NCBI RefSeq assembly: GCF_010993975.1
Contig: NZ_JAACZO010000006.1
Location: forward strand, 27,479-91,478
Length of the DNA stretch: 64,000 nucleotides
Source of the DNA: Halomonas faecis
GTDB lineage: Bacteria > Pseudomonadota > Gammaproteobacteria > Pseudomonadales > Halomonadaceae
Direction of reading: 5' to 3'
In this document: positions 13,109-21,821 of the stretch, one piece after another
Layout: each line of letters begins with the position of its first letter
Numbering within the stretch: the first letter of the stretch is position 1
Program-made: the position numbers and the translations under genes
Notes under the pieces: model-generated
What the model saw: only the letters and a program-made list of their open reading frames with translations
What the model was told of the DNA's origin: nothing
The model's database searches: none

Positions 13109-13386
13109 CGATTGTCTGGCTGGATGAGGCGATTGCCGATCTGGCAGATATCGTGAGCTTCATTGCCGATGAGAATCCCGCGGCTGCCCGCAACCTGAAA
13201 GCTCGCTTGGAATCTGCGCCCCTGGCGTTGGTCGAGCATCCGTACCTGTATCAAGTTGGCAGGGTTTCCGGTACGCGAGAACTCGTGGCACATCCCAATT
13301 ACGTGATCGTCTATCGGGTTGCAGCGACCAGGATCGAAATCGTCAACGTGGTCCATACCCGTCGTCAGTACCCTTCACGCTCATAA
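13102..13386 (+). CDS. RelE/ParE family toxin
   Basis: 94 residues. The segments IVWLDEAIADLADIVSFIADENPAAA, VGRVSGTRELVAHPNYVIVYRV and IEIVNVVHTRRQYP follow the ParE pattern (helical hairpin, then beta-sheet with the RELV...YVIVYRV strands and an HTRRQ end). ParE toxins poison DNA gyrase whereas RelE toxins cut mRNA at the ribosome; sequence alone favours the ParE branch. Start ATG lies within the antitoxin stop region, so translation is coupled. Confidence 0.87.
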   Translation: MLTIVWLDEAIADLADIVSFIADENPAAARNLKARLESAPLALVEHPYLYQVGRVSGTRELVAHPNYVIVYRVAATRIEIVNVVHTRRQYPSRS

Positions 13387-13612
13387 GTCGACTCGCCGAT
13401 TGCACAATTGGCTTGAAAGCCCCGGCGAACGCCGCCATCATTGAAGCGATGCCCTTGGGCCGGATGGAGTGGTGCCGGTCGAGAAGGGCGCGGGCCGGCC
13501 AACGCGACAGACGCAGCGGCCAGCCTCAGGCGCATCGCCCGCGCGGAGCGCGCGAACGCGATGTTCCCGGTACACGCAGGGGGATTCCCTGCCGGTCACA
13601 GTGGTAGACACG

Positions 13613-14641
13613 ATGACGATCATGACCTCCCGTGCCGACCTGCGCGAGCAGCTCGCACGCACCTACTGCCCCACCCGTATTCCCGCCGAGGACGAGGCGC
13701 GCATCGAGGAGATCAAGCATCTGCTCGAGGCCCACAATGCCGTCCTGGTGGCCCACTACTACACCGACGACGCCATCCAGCAGCTGGCCGAGGAAACCGG
13801 CGGCTGCGTGGCCGATTCGCTGGAAATGGCGCGCTTCGGCGCCCGCCACGAGGCCGAGACCCTGGTGGTGGCCGGCGTGCGCTTCATGGGCGAAACGGCC
13901 AAGATCCTCTCGCCCGAGAAGCGCGTGCTGATGCCCACCCTGGAGGCCACCTGCTCGCTGGACGTAGGCTGCCCCGCCGACGAGTTCAGCGCCTTCTGCG
14001 ACGCCCACCCCGAGCGCACCGTGGTGGTCTACGCCAACACCTCCGCCGCCGTGAAGGCGCGCGCCGACTGGGTAGTCACTTCCTCCATCGCCGTGGACGT
14101 CATCGAGCATCTCGAAGCGCGTGGCGAGAAGATCCTGTGGGCGCCCGACAAGCACCTGGGCGGCTACATCCAGAAGCAGACCGGTGCCGACATGCTGCTG
14201 TGGGATGGCGCCTGCATCGTTCACGAAGAGTTCAAGGCCAAAGGCGTCGAAGATCTCAAGGCTCTCTATCCCGAGGCCGCCGTGCTGGTGCATCCCGAAT
14301 CGCCGGCCTCGGTGGTGGAGCTCGCCGACGTGGCCGGCTCCACCTCGCAGCTGATCAAGGCCGCCAAGGAGCTGCCCCACGACAAGCTGATCGTGGCCAC
14401 CGACCGCGGCATCTTCTTCAAGATGCAGCAGGCGGTACCCGAGAAGACCCTGTTCGAAGCGCCCACCGCCGGCAACGGCGCCACCTGCAAGAGCTGCGCC
14501 CACTGCCCGTGGATGGCCATGAACGCCCTGGACAACCTGGCCGGGGCCCTGCGCGAAGGCACCGGCGAGATCCACGTCGACGCCGACCTGCGCACCCGCG
14601 CCCTCGAGCCCCTGGAACGGATGCTCAACTTCCAGCGGTGA
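13613..14641 (+). CDS. nadA: Quinolinate synthase A
   Basis: 342 residues in this reading. NadA is the [4Fe-4S] enzyme that condenses iminoaspartate with dihydroxyacetone phosphate to quinolinate in NAD synthesis. Diagnostic blocks are [22 protein letters not shown] and the three cluster cysteines, in [20 protein letters not shown] and CKSCAHCPW. The ATG at 13613 (or 13622) is preferred because family members begin 25-35 residues before this HYYTD block; the ORF extends to 13469 but that part is Arg-rich and unlike NadA. The ribosome site is weak for every start. The 226 bases upstream of it hold no gene. Confidence 0.94.
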   Translation: MTIMTSRADLREQLARTYCPTRIPAEDEARIEEIKHLLEAHNAVLVAHYYTDDAIQQLAEETGGCVADSLEMARFGARHEAETLVVAGVRFMGETAKILSPEKRVLMPTLEATCSLDVGCPADEFSAFCDAHPERTVVVYANTSAAVKARADWVVTSSIAVDVIEHLEARGEKILWAPDKHLGGYIQKQTGADMLLWDGACIVHEEFKAKGVEDLKALYPEAAVLVHPESPASVVELADVAGSTSQLIKAAKELPHDKLIVATDRGIFFKMQQAVPEKTLFEAPTAGNGATCKSCAHCPWMAMNALDNLAGALREGTGEIHVDADLRTRALEPLERMLNFQR

Positions 14642-14681
14642 CCCCTCTAAAGGGTGCTTGAGAAATCCTCCATCACTCCAT

Positions 14682-14707
14682 GACCGCCTTTCATAGGAAA
14701 GGCGGTC
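14682..14707 (+). terminator. Perfect hairpin between nadA and glyA
   Basis: An 11-base perfect stem (GACCGCCTTTC / GAAAGGCGGTC) with loop ATAG sits 41 bases after the nadA stop. There is no T-run, so it may be a weak terminator, an mRNA stabiliser or an attenuator in the glyA leader. Confidence 0.5.
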
Positions 14708-14764
14708 GCCGCTGCGGTATCATCTAGGCCTTCGATTCTCCCCGTGACGCGAGGTTTCCCGCCG

Positions 14765-16033
14765 ATGTTCAGCCGTGACATGACGATTGCCGGTTTCGAT
14801 GACGCCCTGTTCGAAGCGATGCAGAAAGAAGTCGCCCGCCAGGAAGCGCACATCGAACTGATCGCTTCCGAGAACTACGCCAGCCCGCGTGTGCTGGAGG
14901 CCCAGGGCAGCCAGCTCACCAACAAGTACGCCGAAGGCTATCCCGGCAAGCGCTACTACGGCGGCTGCGAGTACGTCGACGTGGTCGAGCAACTGGCCAT
15001 CGACTACGCCAAGCAGCTGTTCGGCGCCAGCTACGCCAACGTCCAGCCGCACTCCGGCTCCCAGGCCAACGCCGCCGTCTTCCAGGCGCTGATCAAGCCG
15101 GGCGACACCGTGCTGGGCATGAGCCTCGACGCCGGCGGCCACCTCACTCACGGCGCCAAGCCCAACTTCTCCGGCAAGCACTACCATGCCGTGCAGTACG
15201 GCATCGACGCCGCTGGGCGCATCGACTACGACGAAGTCGCCAATCTCGCCCGCGAGCACGAACCCAAGATGATCATCGCCGGCTTCTCGGCCTACTCGCA
15301 GATCATCGACTGGGCCAAGTTCCGCCAGATCGCCGATGAAGTGGGCGCCTACCTGCTGGTCGACATGGCGCACATCGCCGGCCTGGTCGCTGCCGGGGTC
15401 TACCCCACGCCGCTGCCCCATGCCCACGTGGTCACCACCACCACCCACAAGACCCTGCGCGGCCCGCGCGGCGGGCTGATTCTGTCCAGCGAAGGCGACG
15501 AGCAGATCGAGAAGAAACTGCAGTCCGCCGTCTTCCCCGGCAGCCAGGGCGGCCCGCTGGAGCACGTCATCGCCGCCAAGGCGGTGTGCTTCAAGGAAGC
15601 CATGGCCCCCGAGTTCAAGAGCTACCAACAGCAGGTGGTGAAGAACGCCCAGGCCATGGCCGGCGTGTTCATCGAGCGCGGCTACGACGTGGTTTCCGGC
15701 GGCACCGAAGACCACCTCTTCCTGCTCTCGCTGATCGAGCAAGGCCTCACCGGCAAGGACGCCGACGCCGCTCTCGGCCGCGCCCACATCACGGTCAACA
15801 AGAACGCCGTGCCCGGCGACCCGCAGAGCCCCTTCGTGACCTCCGGCCTGCGCATCGGCACCCCGGCGGTCACCACCCGCGGCTTCGGCGAGGCCGAGTG
15901 TCGCGACCTCACCGGCTGGATCTGCGACATCCTTGACGCCATGGCCAAGGGCGGCGACACCGCCGCCATCGAGGCCGAGGTGAAGGGCAAGGTCGAGGCC
16001 GTGTGCGCCCGCTTCCCGGTGTATCGCGGCTGA
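14765..16033 (+). CDS. glyA: Serine hydroxymethyltransferase
   Basis: 422 residues. This PLP enzyme interconverts serine and glycine with transfer of a one-carbon unit to tetrahydrofolate. The N-terminal [15 protein letters not shown] block, [25 protein letters not shown], and the PLP lysine in [14 protein letters not shown] are all diagnostic. The ATG at 14765 ([12 protein letters not shown]) aligns with E. coli MLKREMNIADYD and follows gcgagg; an upstream GTG at 14744 is rejected. The next bases end in a very strong terminator, so the gene is a separate unit. Confidence 0.97.
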   Translation: MFSRDMTIAGFDDALFEAMQKEVARQEAHIELIASENYASPRVLEAQGSQLTNKYAEGYPGKRYYGGCEYVDVVEQLAIDYAKQLFGASYANVQPHSGSQANAAVFQALIKPGDTVLGMSLDAGGHLTHGAKPNFSGKHYHAVQYGIDAAGRIDYDEVANLAREHEPKMIIAGFSAYSQIIDWAKFRQIADEVGAYLLVDMAHIAGLVAAGVYPTPLPHAHVVTTTTHKTLRGPRGGLILSSEGDEQIEKKLQSAVFPGSQGGPLEHVIAAKAVCFKEAMAPEFKSYQQQVVKNAQAMAGVFIERGYDVVSGGTEDHLFLLSLIEQGLTGKDADAALGRAHITVNKNAVPGDPQSPFVTSGLRIGTPAVTTRGFGEAECRDLTGWICDILDAMAKGGDTAAIEAEVKGKVEAVCARFPVYRG

Positions 16034-16068
16034 ACCGGCCCGCTCGCGACCGACGAGTAGCCTGCCGA

Positions 16069-16109
16069 GAACGACCCGCCAGCCGCCGCTGGCGGGTCGT
16101 TCGCTTTTA
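16069..16109 (+). terminator. Rho-independent terminator after glyA
   Basis: A perfect 14-base stem (GAACGACCCGCCAG / CTGGCGGGTCGTTC) with a six-base CCGCCG loop is followed by gctttta. It isolates glyA from the polysaccharide operon. Confidence 0.85.
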
Positions 16110-16374
16110 TGCCTGCCGTTGCAGCGGGCATCGGTGAGCGGCCGGCAGGGTTGTCGCCATCTGCCAACAAACTAAGTTGGCTTATTACCGATGAATAACA
16201 AAGTACCGCCGGCAGGTCGTAGAGCCGTTGGCGCGCATCCAGTAGAATGCGTCTCTCCTGGCCGGGCCGTTCGCAGGGTTTCGGCTAGGCTGACAGTACA
16301 CAACGACAGCGCCGAACGGCGCGACAACAACGTATCGATGACAGGGCAAGGGAAAGCGCCCGGCTGCAATCCCC
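16110..16374 (+). other. Leader/promoter region of the polysaccharide operon
   Basis: A 265-base gap without a gene between the glyA terminator and the ops element. It must hold the operon promoter; I see only weak candidates (for example TAGAAT at about 16244 without a good -35). No repeats seen. Confidence 0.4.
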
Positions 16375-16387
16375 GGGCGGTAGCGTG
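16375..16387 (+). promoter_or_regulatory. ops / JUMPstart element (RfaH recruitment site)
   Basis: The sequence GGGCGGTAGCGTG is an exact match to the ops core GGCGGTAGCGTG that pauses RNA polymerase and recruits RfaH, a NusG paralogue that suppresses Rho and couples translation in long polysaccharide operons. It lies 69 bases before the wzz start, downstream of where the promoter must be. A small GCGTG/CACGC hairpin can form at its 3' side, as in the classical element. Confidence 0.85.
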
Positions 16388-16456
16388 CCCGCACGCTTCT
16401 TGCTTTTCGCGCCCCACGGCCCGAAAGCGATTCGAGACCTGACCAAGCGAACCCCC

Positions 16457-17281
16457 ATGAGCCAAACTCCCTCTTCCCCCGGCCCGCAAGGGATGGGCCC
16501 GCAGCACTATGCCGACGACGAAATTTCCCTGGTCGATCTTGCCAAGCTGCTGATACGCCGCTGGAAGGCCATGGTCGTCATTTTCCTCGTCGTCGTCTTC
16601 GGTGCCCTGGCCTATGCACTGATGCAGACACCCGCCTACACCTACACCTCGATCTACAGCGTGGCCGAAGCCGGGGGCGGTGATGCGCTGGAAACGCCGG
16701 CCTCGCTGGTGGCGCGCACCGAGAACCTCTACCTCGGCCCGGTGACCCGCGAGCTGATCGAAGCGGAAGGCCTGACCTCGCTGCCGTTCTCCACGCGCAT
16801 TGCCAACCCCGACAATACCCATATCGTCCGGCTTTCCAGCACGGCACCCGAGGCCCAGGCCGAGCGCGTGCAAGCGCATCACCAGGCACTGCTCGAGCGG
16901 CTCAAGGCGGATCAGGACGAAGCGCTGGAACGCCGCCGCAATGCCCTGGAGCGTCAGCTCAGCAGCCTCGAAAGCACCTTCGAACAGGGCACCGAAACAC
17001 GCTCCATGGGCGCTGCGGAAATCGTCTCCGGGGCGCTGCAGCGCATGTTCGAGGTCGAAGCCGAGTTGGAAGAGCTGGAACCGGGCGAGGTCGTCCAGGT
17101 AGCGGTGCAAAGCCTCGAGCAGCAAGGCACCAATCGCAAGCTCATCCTCGCCCTGGGCGTGGTGCTGGGCGGCATGCTGGCGGTGATGGGCGTTTTTTTC
17201 CTGCACTTCGCCAGCCTGGTACGCCAGAGCCTGCGTGAAGAGTCGAGCGAACGAAGCGGCGAAAAAGGGAGCGACGCATGA
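16457..17281 (+). CDS. wzz: Wzz-type polysaccharide chain-length determinant
   Basis: 274 residues. The protein has the Wzz architecture: a short cytosolic N-terminus with [15 protein letters not shown], a first transmembrane helix (about 38-58), a periplasmic region with a central helical coil (about 135-185, rich in Glu, Arg and Gln), and a second transmembrane helix (about 230-252). Wzz sets the modal length of chains made by the Wzy polymerase in the inner membrane. It lacks a tyrosine-kinase domain, so it is a plain co-polymerase. The ATG at 16457 is chosen since the longer ORF starts inside the ops element. It overlaps ugd by ATGA. Confidence 0.85.
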   Translation: MSQTPSSPGPQGMGPQHYADDEISLVDLAKLLIRRWKAMVVIFLVVVFGALAYALMQTPAYTYTSIYSVAEAGGGDALETPASLVARTENLYLGPVTRELIEAEGLTSLPFSTRIANPDNTHIVRLSSTAPEAQAERVQAHHQALLERLKADQDEALERRRNALERQLSSLESTFEQGTETRSMGAAEIVSGALQRMFEVEAELEELEPGEVVQVAVQSLEQQGTNRKLILALGVVLGGMLAVMGVFFLHFASLVRQSLREESSERSGEKGSDA

Positions 17282-18600
17282 ACGTCACGGTATTCGGCAC
17301 CGGCTACGTGGGCCTGGTACAGGGCGCGGTGCTGGCCGACGTGGGCCACCACGTGGTGTGCGTGGACGTGGACGCCGACAAGGTCGCCAAGCTCGAGCAG
17401 GGCATCGTTCCCATCTTCGAGCCGGGGCTGGAAACGCTGGTGAAGGAAAACGCCGCCGCCGGCAGGTTGCGCTTCACCACCGATGCCGCCGCGGGCGTGG
17501 CCCACGGCACCGTGCAGTTCATCGCCGTGGGAACCCCGCCGGACGAAGACGGCAGCGCCGATCTGCAATACGTGCTGGCCGTGGCCGAAACCGTCGCCCG
17601 GCACATGACCGAGCACCGCATCGTCATCGACAAATCCACCGTGCCGGTGGGCACCGCCGACAAGGTGCGCGCCCGCATGAGCGACGTGCTCGCCGAGCGC
17701 GGCCGGCAAGCGCTCACCTTCGACGTGGTCTCCAACCCCGAATTTCTCAAGGAAGGCAGCGCCGTTGCCGACTGCCAGAAGCCCGACCGCATCATCATCG
17801 GCACCGAGAGCGAAGCCACCGAAGAGCTGATGCGCGAACTCTACGCGCCCTTCAACCGCAACCATGAAAAGATCCTCGTCATGGACGTGAAGAGCGCCGA
17901 GCTGACCAAGTACGCCGCCAACTGCATGCTGGCCACCAAGATCAGCTTCATGAACGAGATCGCCAACCTCGCCGAGCGGCTGGGCGCCGACATCGAAATG
18001 GTGCGCCACGGCATCGGCAGCGACCCGCGCATCGGCTACCACTTCATCTACCCCGGCGTGGGCTACGGCGGCTCCTGCTTTCCCAAGGACGTGCAAGCGC
18101 TGATCCGCACCGCCGAGCAGATCGACTTCGACGCCCGCGTGCTCAAGGCCGTGGAAGCGCGCAACCACGAGCAGAAGACCACGCTGTTCGCCAAGATCCA
18201 CCGCCACTTCGGCGGCGAGCTGGCAGGCAAGACCGTCGCCCTGTGGGGCCTGGCCTTCAAGCCCAACACCGACGACATGCGCGAAGCGCCCAGCCGCGTG
18301 CTGATGGAAGCCCTGTGGGAAGCCGGCGCCTGCGTGCAGGCCTTCGATCCCGAAGCGATGGAAGAGGCGCAGCGAATCTACGGCGCGCGCGACGAGCTCA
18401 CCCTGTGCGGCACCAAGGAAGCGGCCCTCAAGGGCGCCGACGCCCTGGCCATCGTCACCGACTGGCAATCTTTCAAGGCGCCGGATTTCGAGCTCATCCG
18501 GCAGCAGCTCAGCGCCCCGGTCATCTTCGACGGCCGCAACCTCTACGAACCGAAGCGCATGGCTCGCAAGGGCTTCACCTACTACAGCGTTGGGCGTTGA
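17278..18600 (+). CDS. ugd: UDP-glucose 6-dehydrogenase
   Basis: 440 residues. This NAD-dependent enzyme oxidises UDP-glucose to UDP-glucuronate. The N-terminal Rossmann motif is [18 protein letters not shown], the central helical part contains [20 protein letters not shown], and the catalytic Cys lies in [10 protein letters not shown]. The C-terminal half has [18 protein letters not shown]. Coupled to wzz by a 4-base overlap, it supplies the acidic sugar donor for the polymer. A related dehydrogenase for UDP-GlcNAc follows at 24.7 kb, so the two should not be confused. Confidence 0.95.
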   Translation: MNVTVFGTGYVGLVQGAVLADVGHHVVCVDVDADKVAKLEQGIVPIFEPGLETLVKENAAAGRLRFTTDAAAGVAHGTVQFIAVGTPPDEDGSADLQYVLAVAETVARHMTEHRIVIDKSTVPVGTADKVRARMSDVLAERGRQALTFDVVSNPEFLKEGSAVADCQKPDRIIIGTESEATEELMRELYAPFNRNHEKILVMDVKSAELTKYAANCMLATKISFMNEIANLAERLGADIEMVRHGIGSDPRIGYHFIYPGVGYGGSCFPKDVQALIRTAEQIDFDARVLKAVEARNHEQKTTLFAKIHRHFGGELAGKTVALWGLAFKPNTDDMREAPSRVLMEALWEAGACVQAFDPEAMEEAQRIYGARDELTLCGTKEAALKGADALAIVTDWQSFKAPDFELIRQQLSAPVIFDGRNLYEPKRMARKGFTYYSVGR

Positions 18601-18710
18601 GGTAGCGCTGTAGGAGCTTGGCCGCGCCAGCTTGAGGCGCCCAGCCCTGGAATCACGCTCGCGCTGCGCTAAAATGGCTCAATGACGTGATCGACATCGG
18701 AGCACCAGAC

Positions 18711-18935
18711 ATGCTCACTACAGAACGGATTGCCCAACAGGTGGGGCGGCTTCCCGAACCATTGCAGAGGGAAGTCCTCGATTTTGTCGAGTTTCTGAGG
18801 GAGAAGCATCATGTTGTAGAAGGCAACGAGGAAAGTGACTCCCTGCTGTCTCTGCAAGGTGGGCTAGAGCACTCAGTTACCTTTGCTGCCGATGAAGTGA
18901 AAATACAGGAGCAGCTTCGTGACGAGTGGAACTAA
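18711..18935 (+). CDS. DUF2281/VapB-like antitoxin
   Basis: 74 residues. MLTTERIAQQVGRLPEPLQR then EVLDFVEFLREKH is the DUF2281 pattern (helix with L..LP..LQ.EVLDFV.FL) found as the first gene of many PIN-domain toxin operons. The ATG at 18711 follows ggag. Its last 17 bases overlap the toxin gene. A TAAAAT box at 18670 may be the -10. This pair lies inside the polysaccharide operon, in the same direction. Confidence 0.82.
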   Translation: MLTTERIAQQVGRLPEPLQREVLDFVEFLREKHHVVEGNEESDSLLSLQGGLEHSVTFAADEVKIQEQLRDEWN

Positions 18936-19296
18936 GTATCTGCTCGATACAAATTATATCCTCGGGCTGCTGAAATCATCCCCGAAAGTGCTGGAAAATG
19001 CCGCAAGCATGAGCCTTGGGCTGTCGGATTGTGGCTATAGCGTGATTACTCGAATGGAGCTGCTTGGTTTTCCCGGAATCTCCAACGACGAGGTAAAGCT
19101 CATTACAGAGCGGCTCAGTAAGTTGCAATACTTTTCTCTTACTGAGGGAGTCGAGGATAGAACGATTGCTGTTCGCCAGTCTCGAAACCTCAAGTTGCCG
19201 GATGCCATCATTGCGGCGACAGCTCTTGAATATGAGCTTACCCTGCTGACTTTCGATCAGAAGCTTGCCGCAGTCATGTCGGCGATGGGTGAGTAG
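18919..19296 (+). CDS. vapC: PIN-domain toxin, VapC family
   Basis: 125 residues, starting at GTG after aggag. Conserved PIN acidic residues are visible: the first Asp in YLLDTNYILGLL, Glu in ITRMELLGF, Asp in LKLPDAIIAATA and Asp in LLTFDQKL. VapC proteins are Mg-dependent ribonucleases that usually cut tRNA or rRNA; the target here cannot be read. Translation is coupled to the upstream antitoxin. Confidence 0.87.
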   Translation: MTSGTKYLLDTNYILGLLKSSPKVLENAASMSLGLSDCGYSVITRMELLGFPGISNDEVKLITERLSKLQYFSLTEGVEDRTIAVRQSRNLKLPDAIIAATALEYELTLLTFDQKLAAVMSAMGE

Positions 19297-19346
19297 TGTC
19301 GACCAGTGCCCCGGGCGCTGACCGATGGACATCGAGGTTGGCAGTC

Positions 19347-20774
19347 ATGGACGACTACCCGCAACTGCTTCACCACGGCGGCGCCAACGGCGTCACCGGC
19401 AGCTGCCACCGGCTGCAGATCGCCGCGGACCGCGCCCTGCTGGTCGACTGCGGGCTTTTTCAGGGCCAGGATGCCGACCGCCTCGACAGCTTGGAGCAGC
19501 ACCGCGTCACCTTCCCGGTGGACGACCTGCTGGCGCTGGCGGTCACTCACGTACACATCGACCACATCGGCCGGCTGCCCTACCTGCTGGCCGCGGGGTA
19601 CAAGGGGCCGATCCTCTGCACGGTGCCCTCGGCCCGGCTGCTGCCGCTGGTGATCGAAGACGCGCTGAAGATCGGCTTCACCCGCGACCGCGCCCTGATC
19701 GAGCGCTTCCTCGACGAAGTGGAACACCGTCTGGTCGCGCTGCCCTACAAGCGCTGGCACACCGTGCTCGACGACGAGCGCCACCGCCTGCGGGTCAAGC
19801 TGCAGCGCGCCGGCCACATTCTCGGCTCCGCCTACGTGGAGGTGGACAGCCTCGACAAGGCCAGCGGCCGGGCGCAGCGCACCGTGTTCTCCGGCGATCT
19901 CGGCGCCCCCTACGCGCCGCTGCTGCCGGCGCCACGCTCGCCGTACCGCGCCGACACCCTGGTGTTGGAAAGCACCTACGGCGACCGCCGCCACGAAGAC
20001 CGCCGCCACCGCCGCGAACGGCTGAAGGCCGCCATCGACCGCGCCCTGGAAAACGGCGGGACCGTCATCGTGCCGGCCTTCAGCATCGGCCGCACCCAGG
20101 AGCTGCTCTACGAGCTGGAAGGGCTGATTCACTGCGCCCGCGACGCCCGCTGGCGCGAGCTGGAAATCGTCGTCGACTCGCCGCTCGCCGCGCGCTTCAC
20201 CCAGGTGTATCGCGAGCTGAAACCCTGGTGGGACGCCGAAGCCCACCGCCGGCTGCGCAGCGGGCGTCACCCGCTCAGCTTCGACAACCTCTACACCGTG
20301 GAGAGCCACGAAGCGCACGAACGCATCGTCGACTACCTGGCGCGCACCCATCGCCCCGCGGTAGTGATCGCCGCCAGCGGCATGGCGACCGGCGGGCGCG
20401 TGGTCAACTACCTGAAACGCATGCTGCCGGACGAACGCCACGCCGTGGTGTTCATCGGCTACCAGGGCGCCGGCACCCCCGGCCGCGACATTCAGCGCTA
20501 CGGCCCGCAGGGCGGCTGGGTGGAACTCGATGGCGAGCGCATCGACATCCGCGCCCGCATCGACACCGTCAGCGGCTACTCGGCCCACGCCGACCAGCGC
20601 GACCTGCTGCACTTCATCCAGCGCATGCGCCAACCGCCGCATCACGTGCGGCTGGTGCACGGCGAACCGGCAGCGCAAGCCGCCCTGACCGCCGCAATCG
20701 AAGCCTGGGCCAATGCGAAAGGGCACGTCATTCGGGTTACCCATTGCGGCTCATCGACCGGAAACCAGCAGTAA
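19347..20774 (+). CDS. Beta-CASP metallo-beta-lactamase RNA-processing enzyme
   Basis: 475 residues. The metallo-beta-lactamase core has THVHIDHIGRLPYL (HxHxDH), GHILGSAYVEV and SGDLGAPYAP; the beta-CASP insert follows with PAFSIGRTQELLYEL, AASGMATGGRV and SGYSAHADQ; a C-terminal RMMBL segment ends the protein. Such proteins are zinc-dependent nucleases related to CPSF73 and RNase J-like enzymes, acting on RNA. The ATG at 19347 follows gagg; the ORF could extend to 19296 but without a ribosome site. Its final 159 coding bases are repeated downstream at 21512, see that entry. Confidence 0.87.
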   Translation: MDDYPQLLHHGGANGVTGSCHRLQIAADRALLVDCGLFQGQDADRLDSLEQHRVTFPVDDLLALAVTHVHIDHIGRLPYLLAAGYKGPILCTVPSARLLPLVIEDALKIGFTRDRALIERFLDEVEHRLVALPYKRWHTVLDDERHRLRVKLQRAGHILGSAYVEVDSLDKASGRAQRTVFSGDLGAPYAPLLPAPRSPYRADTLVLESTYGDRRHEDRRHRRERLKAAIDRALENGGTVIVPAFSIGRTQELLYELEGLIHCARDARWRELEIVVDSPLAARFTQVYRELKPWWDAEAHRRLRSGRHPLSFDNLYTVESHEAHERIVDYLARTHRPAVVIAASGMATGGRVVNYLKRMLPDERHAVVFIGYQGAGTPGRDIQRYGPQGGWVELDGERIDIRARIDTVSGYSAHADQRDLLHFIQRMRQPPHHVRLVHGEPAAQAALTAAIEAWANAKGHVIRVTHCGSSTGNQQ

Positions 20775-20826
20775 GCGCTCATGGCCAACCACCACCGCGA
20801 TCAGGCGGCTCAGGAATGGAATCGAC

Positions 20827-21498
20827 ATGCCTCGCTCCGTCAGCCATGATCAGAACTTCAAGAACCTGATTCTCGACTACCCGCGTGAGGCTTTGGCCTT
20901 CTTCGCTGAGGAAGAGGCGAAGGCGATACCCCGCCAGCTGGCGCTGGGCAGCGAACGGCACCGCTATCTGGCATTCGACTACCTGGCCTGCGTGCTGGCG
21001 GCGACTCCCGCCGAGCGGTATCTTGATAGTGATAACCTGGTCGCCCGGCTGAACCTCCCTAATATGAAGTGGACGCCGGAGCAGAAGGTCGATATCTACG
21101 CCGAAGCGATGAAGGGTCTGCTGGCGCTGGAACCCGATATCGAGAAACGGATCAAATACTTGGATTTTGTCGATATTTACTCGGGACTCAGCGACGCAGA
21201 GCGGCAACTCTACGAATCCCGTTACCCGCAGGAGAGCACCGCCATGACCGGACTGGCAGAGCGTTTACGTACCGAAGGCATGCAGCAGGGCATGCAGCAG
21301 GGCATGCAGCAGGGCATGCAGCAGGGCCGCCACGAAGGAGTGGAAGGTACACTACGCAAACAAATCGAACTGAAATTTGGCGATGTCCCCGCCTGGGCCG
21401 ATGAGCGCCTGGCACAGGCCAGCGACGAACAGCTCGACGCCTGGGTCGCCAGAATCATCACCGCCGACAGCCTCGACGCCCTGTTCACCGAGCAATAA
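20827..21498 (+). CDS. Rpn-family-like protein lacking the nuclease core
   Basis: 223 residues. The N-terminus MPRSVSHDQNFKNLILDYPR is the start of a common group of putative transposase/Rpn (PD-(D/E)XK) proteins, and the C-terminal half (FDYLACVLAATPAERY, DSDNLVARLNLPNMK, the Gln-rich linker and the DUF4351-like end) also fits. In between, the block that should carry the Asp and ExK catalytic residues and an RLAHYCLDL-like motif is missing: residues around 25-35 jump straight to the later part. The gene is therefore probably nuclease-dead through an in-frame deletion. A linker of four MQQG repeats comes from a 12-base tandem repeat. A good internal start exists at 21244. Confidence 0.7.
   Translation: MPRSVSHDQNFKNLILDYPREALAFFAEEEAKAIPRQLALGSERHRYLAFDYLACVLAATPAERYLDSDNLVARLNLPNMKWTPEQKVDIYAEAMKGLLALEPDIEKRIKYLDFVDIYSGLSDAERQLYESRYPQESTAMTGLAERLRTEGMQQGMQQGMQQGMQQGRHEGVEGTLRKQIELKFGDVPAWADERLAQASDEQLDAWVARIITADSLDALFTEQ
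21244..21498 (+). CDS. Possible RpnS-like intragenic short product
   Basis: In-frame internal start: ggag (21231-21234), nine bases, then ATG at 21244. The product would be 84 residues: the end of the linker, the MQQG repeats and the C-terminal DUF4351-like domain (KFGDVPAWADERLAQASDEQ...). In characterised Rpn genes a short protein made from an internal start neutralises the full-length nuclease; equivalence here is inference from position and ribosome-site strength. Confidence 0.4.
   Translation: MTGLAERLRTEGMQQGMQQGMQQGMQQGRHEGVEGTLRKQIELKFGDVPAWADERLAQASDEQLDAWVARIITADSLDALFTEQ
21277..21324 (+). repeat. 12-bp tandem repeat, four copies, in the Rpn-like gene
   Basis: Four perfect copies of GGCATGCAGCAG encode Gly-Met-Gln-Gln units that link the two halves of the protein. 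Copy-number change would add or remove four residues without a frameshift. Confidence 0.95.
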
Positions 21499-21511
21499 CG
21501 CCTCGGCCCGG

Positions 21512-21683
21512 CCACGCCGACCAGCGCGACCTGCTGCACTTCATCCAGCGCATGCGCCAACCGCCGCATCACGTGCGGCTGGTACATGGCGAACCGGCAG
21601 CGCAAGCCGCCCTGGCCGCCGCAATCGAAGCCTGGGCCAACGCGAAAGGGCACCTCATTCGGGTTACCCACGCAACGTCATGA
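21512..21683 (+). pseudogene. Displaced copy of the 3' end of the beta-CASP gene
   Basis: 159 bases (21512-21670) match the coding 3' end of the beta-CASP gene (20585-20743) with only five mismatches that I count, in the same orientation. In frame it reads HADQRDLLHFIQRMRQ and continues to a stop at 21681 with a different last few residues (THATS instead of THCGSSTGNQQ). It lies directly after the Rpn-like gene, so the Rpn gene is bracketed by two copies of the end of its neighbour. It has no start of its own. Confidence 0.9.
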
Positions 21684-21821
21684 GACTCGACCGGCTTCCA
21701 TTCGATGACTTCGACCGGCGCGGTATCGTTGGCTGAGGTTAATAAAAAACATGCCCAGCATTGCAGAATGAAGATTTTCTTGGTGGAGTGAACGAAATAC
21801 CACTGTGGTATCGGCTATCTG

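Noticed and set aside
14682..14707. Riboswitch upstream of glyA
   Set aside because: Only one simple hairpin is visible; no glycine- or THF-aptamer-like core could be recognised.
16385..16456. Longer Wzz reading starting at 16385
   Set aside because: It would begin within the ops element and lacks a ribosome site; the ATG at 16457 gives the normal Wzz N-terminus.
18601..18710. REP-like or ops-like sequence after ugd (gaggtagcgctgtagg)
   Set aside because: It resembles ops only in ggtagcg and differs in the rest; a single copy of a tgtaggag-type element with no partner.
21277..21324. Tandem 12-bp repeats as a CRISPR array
   Set aside because: Units are contiguous without spacers and in coding frame; no cas genes in the window.
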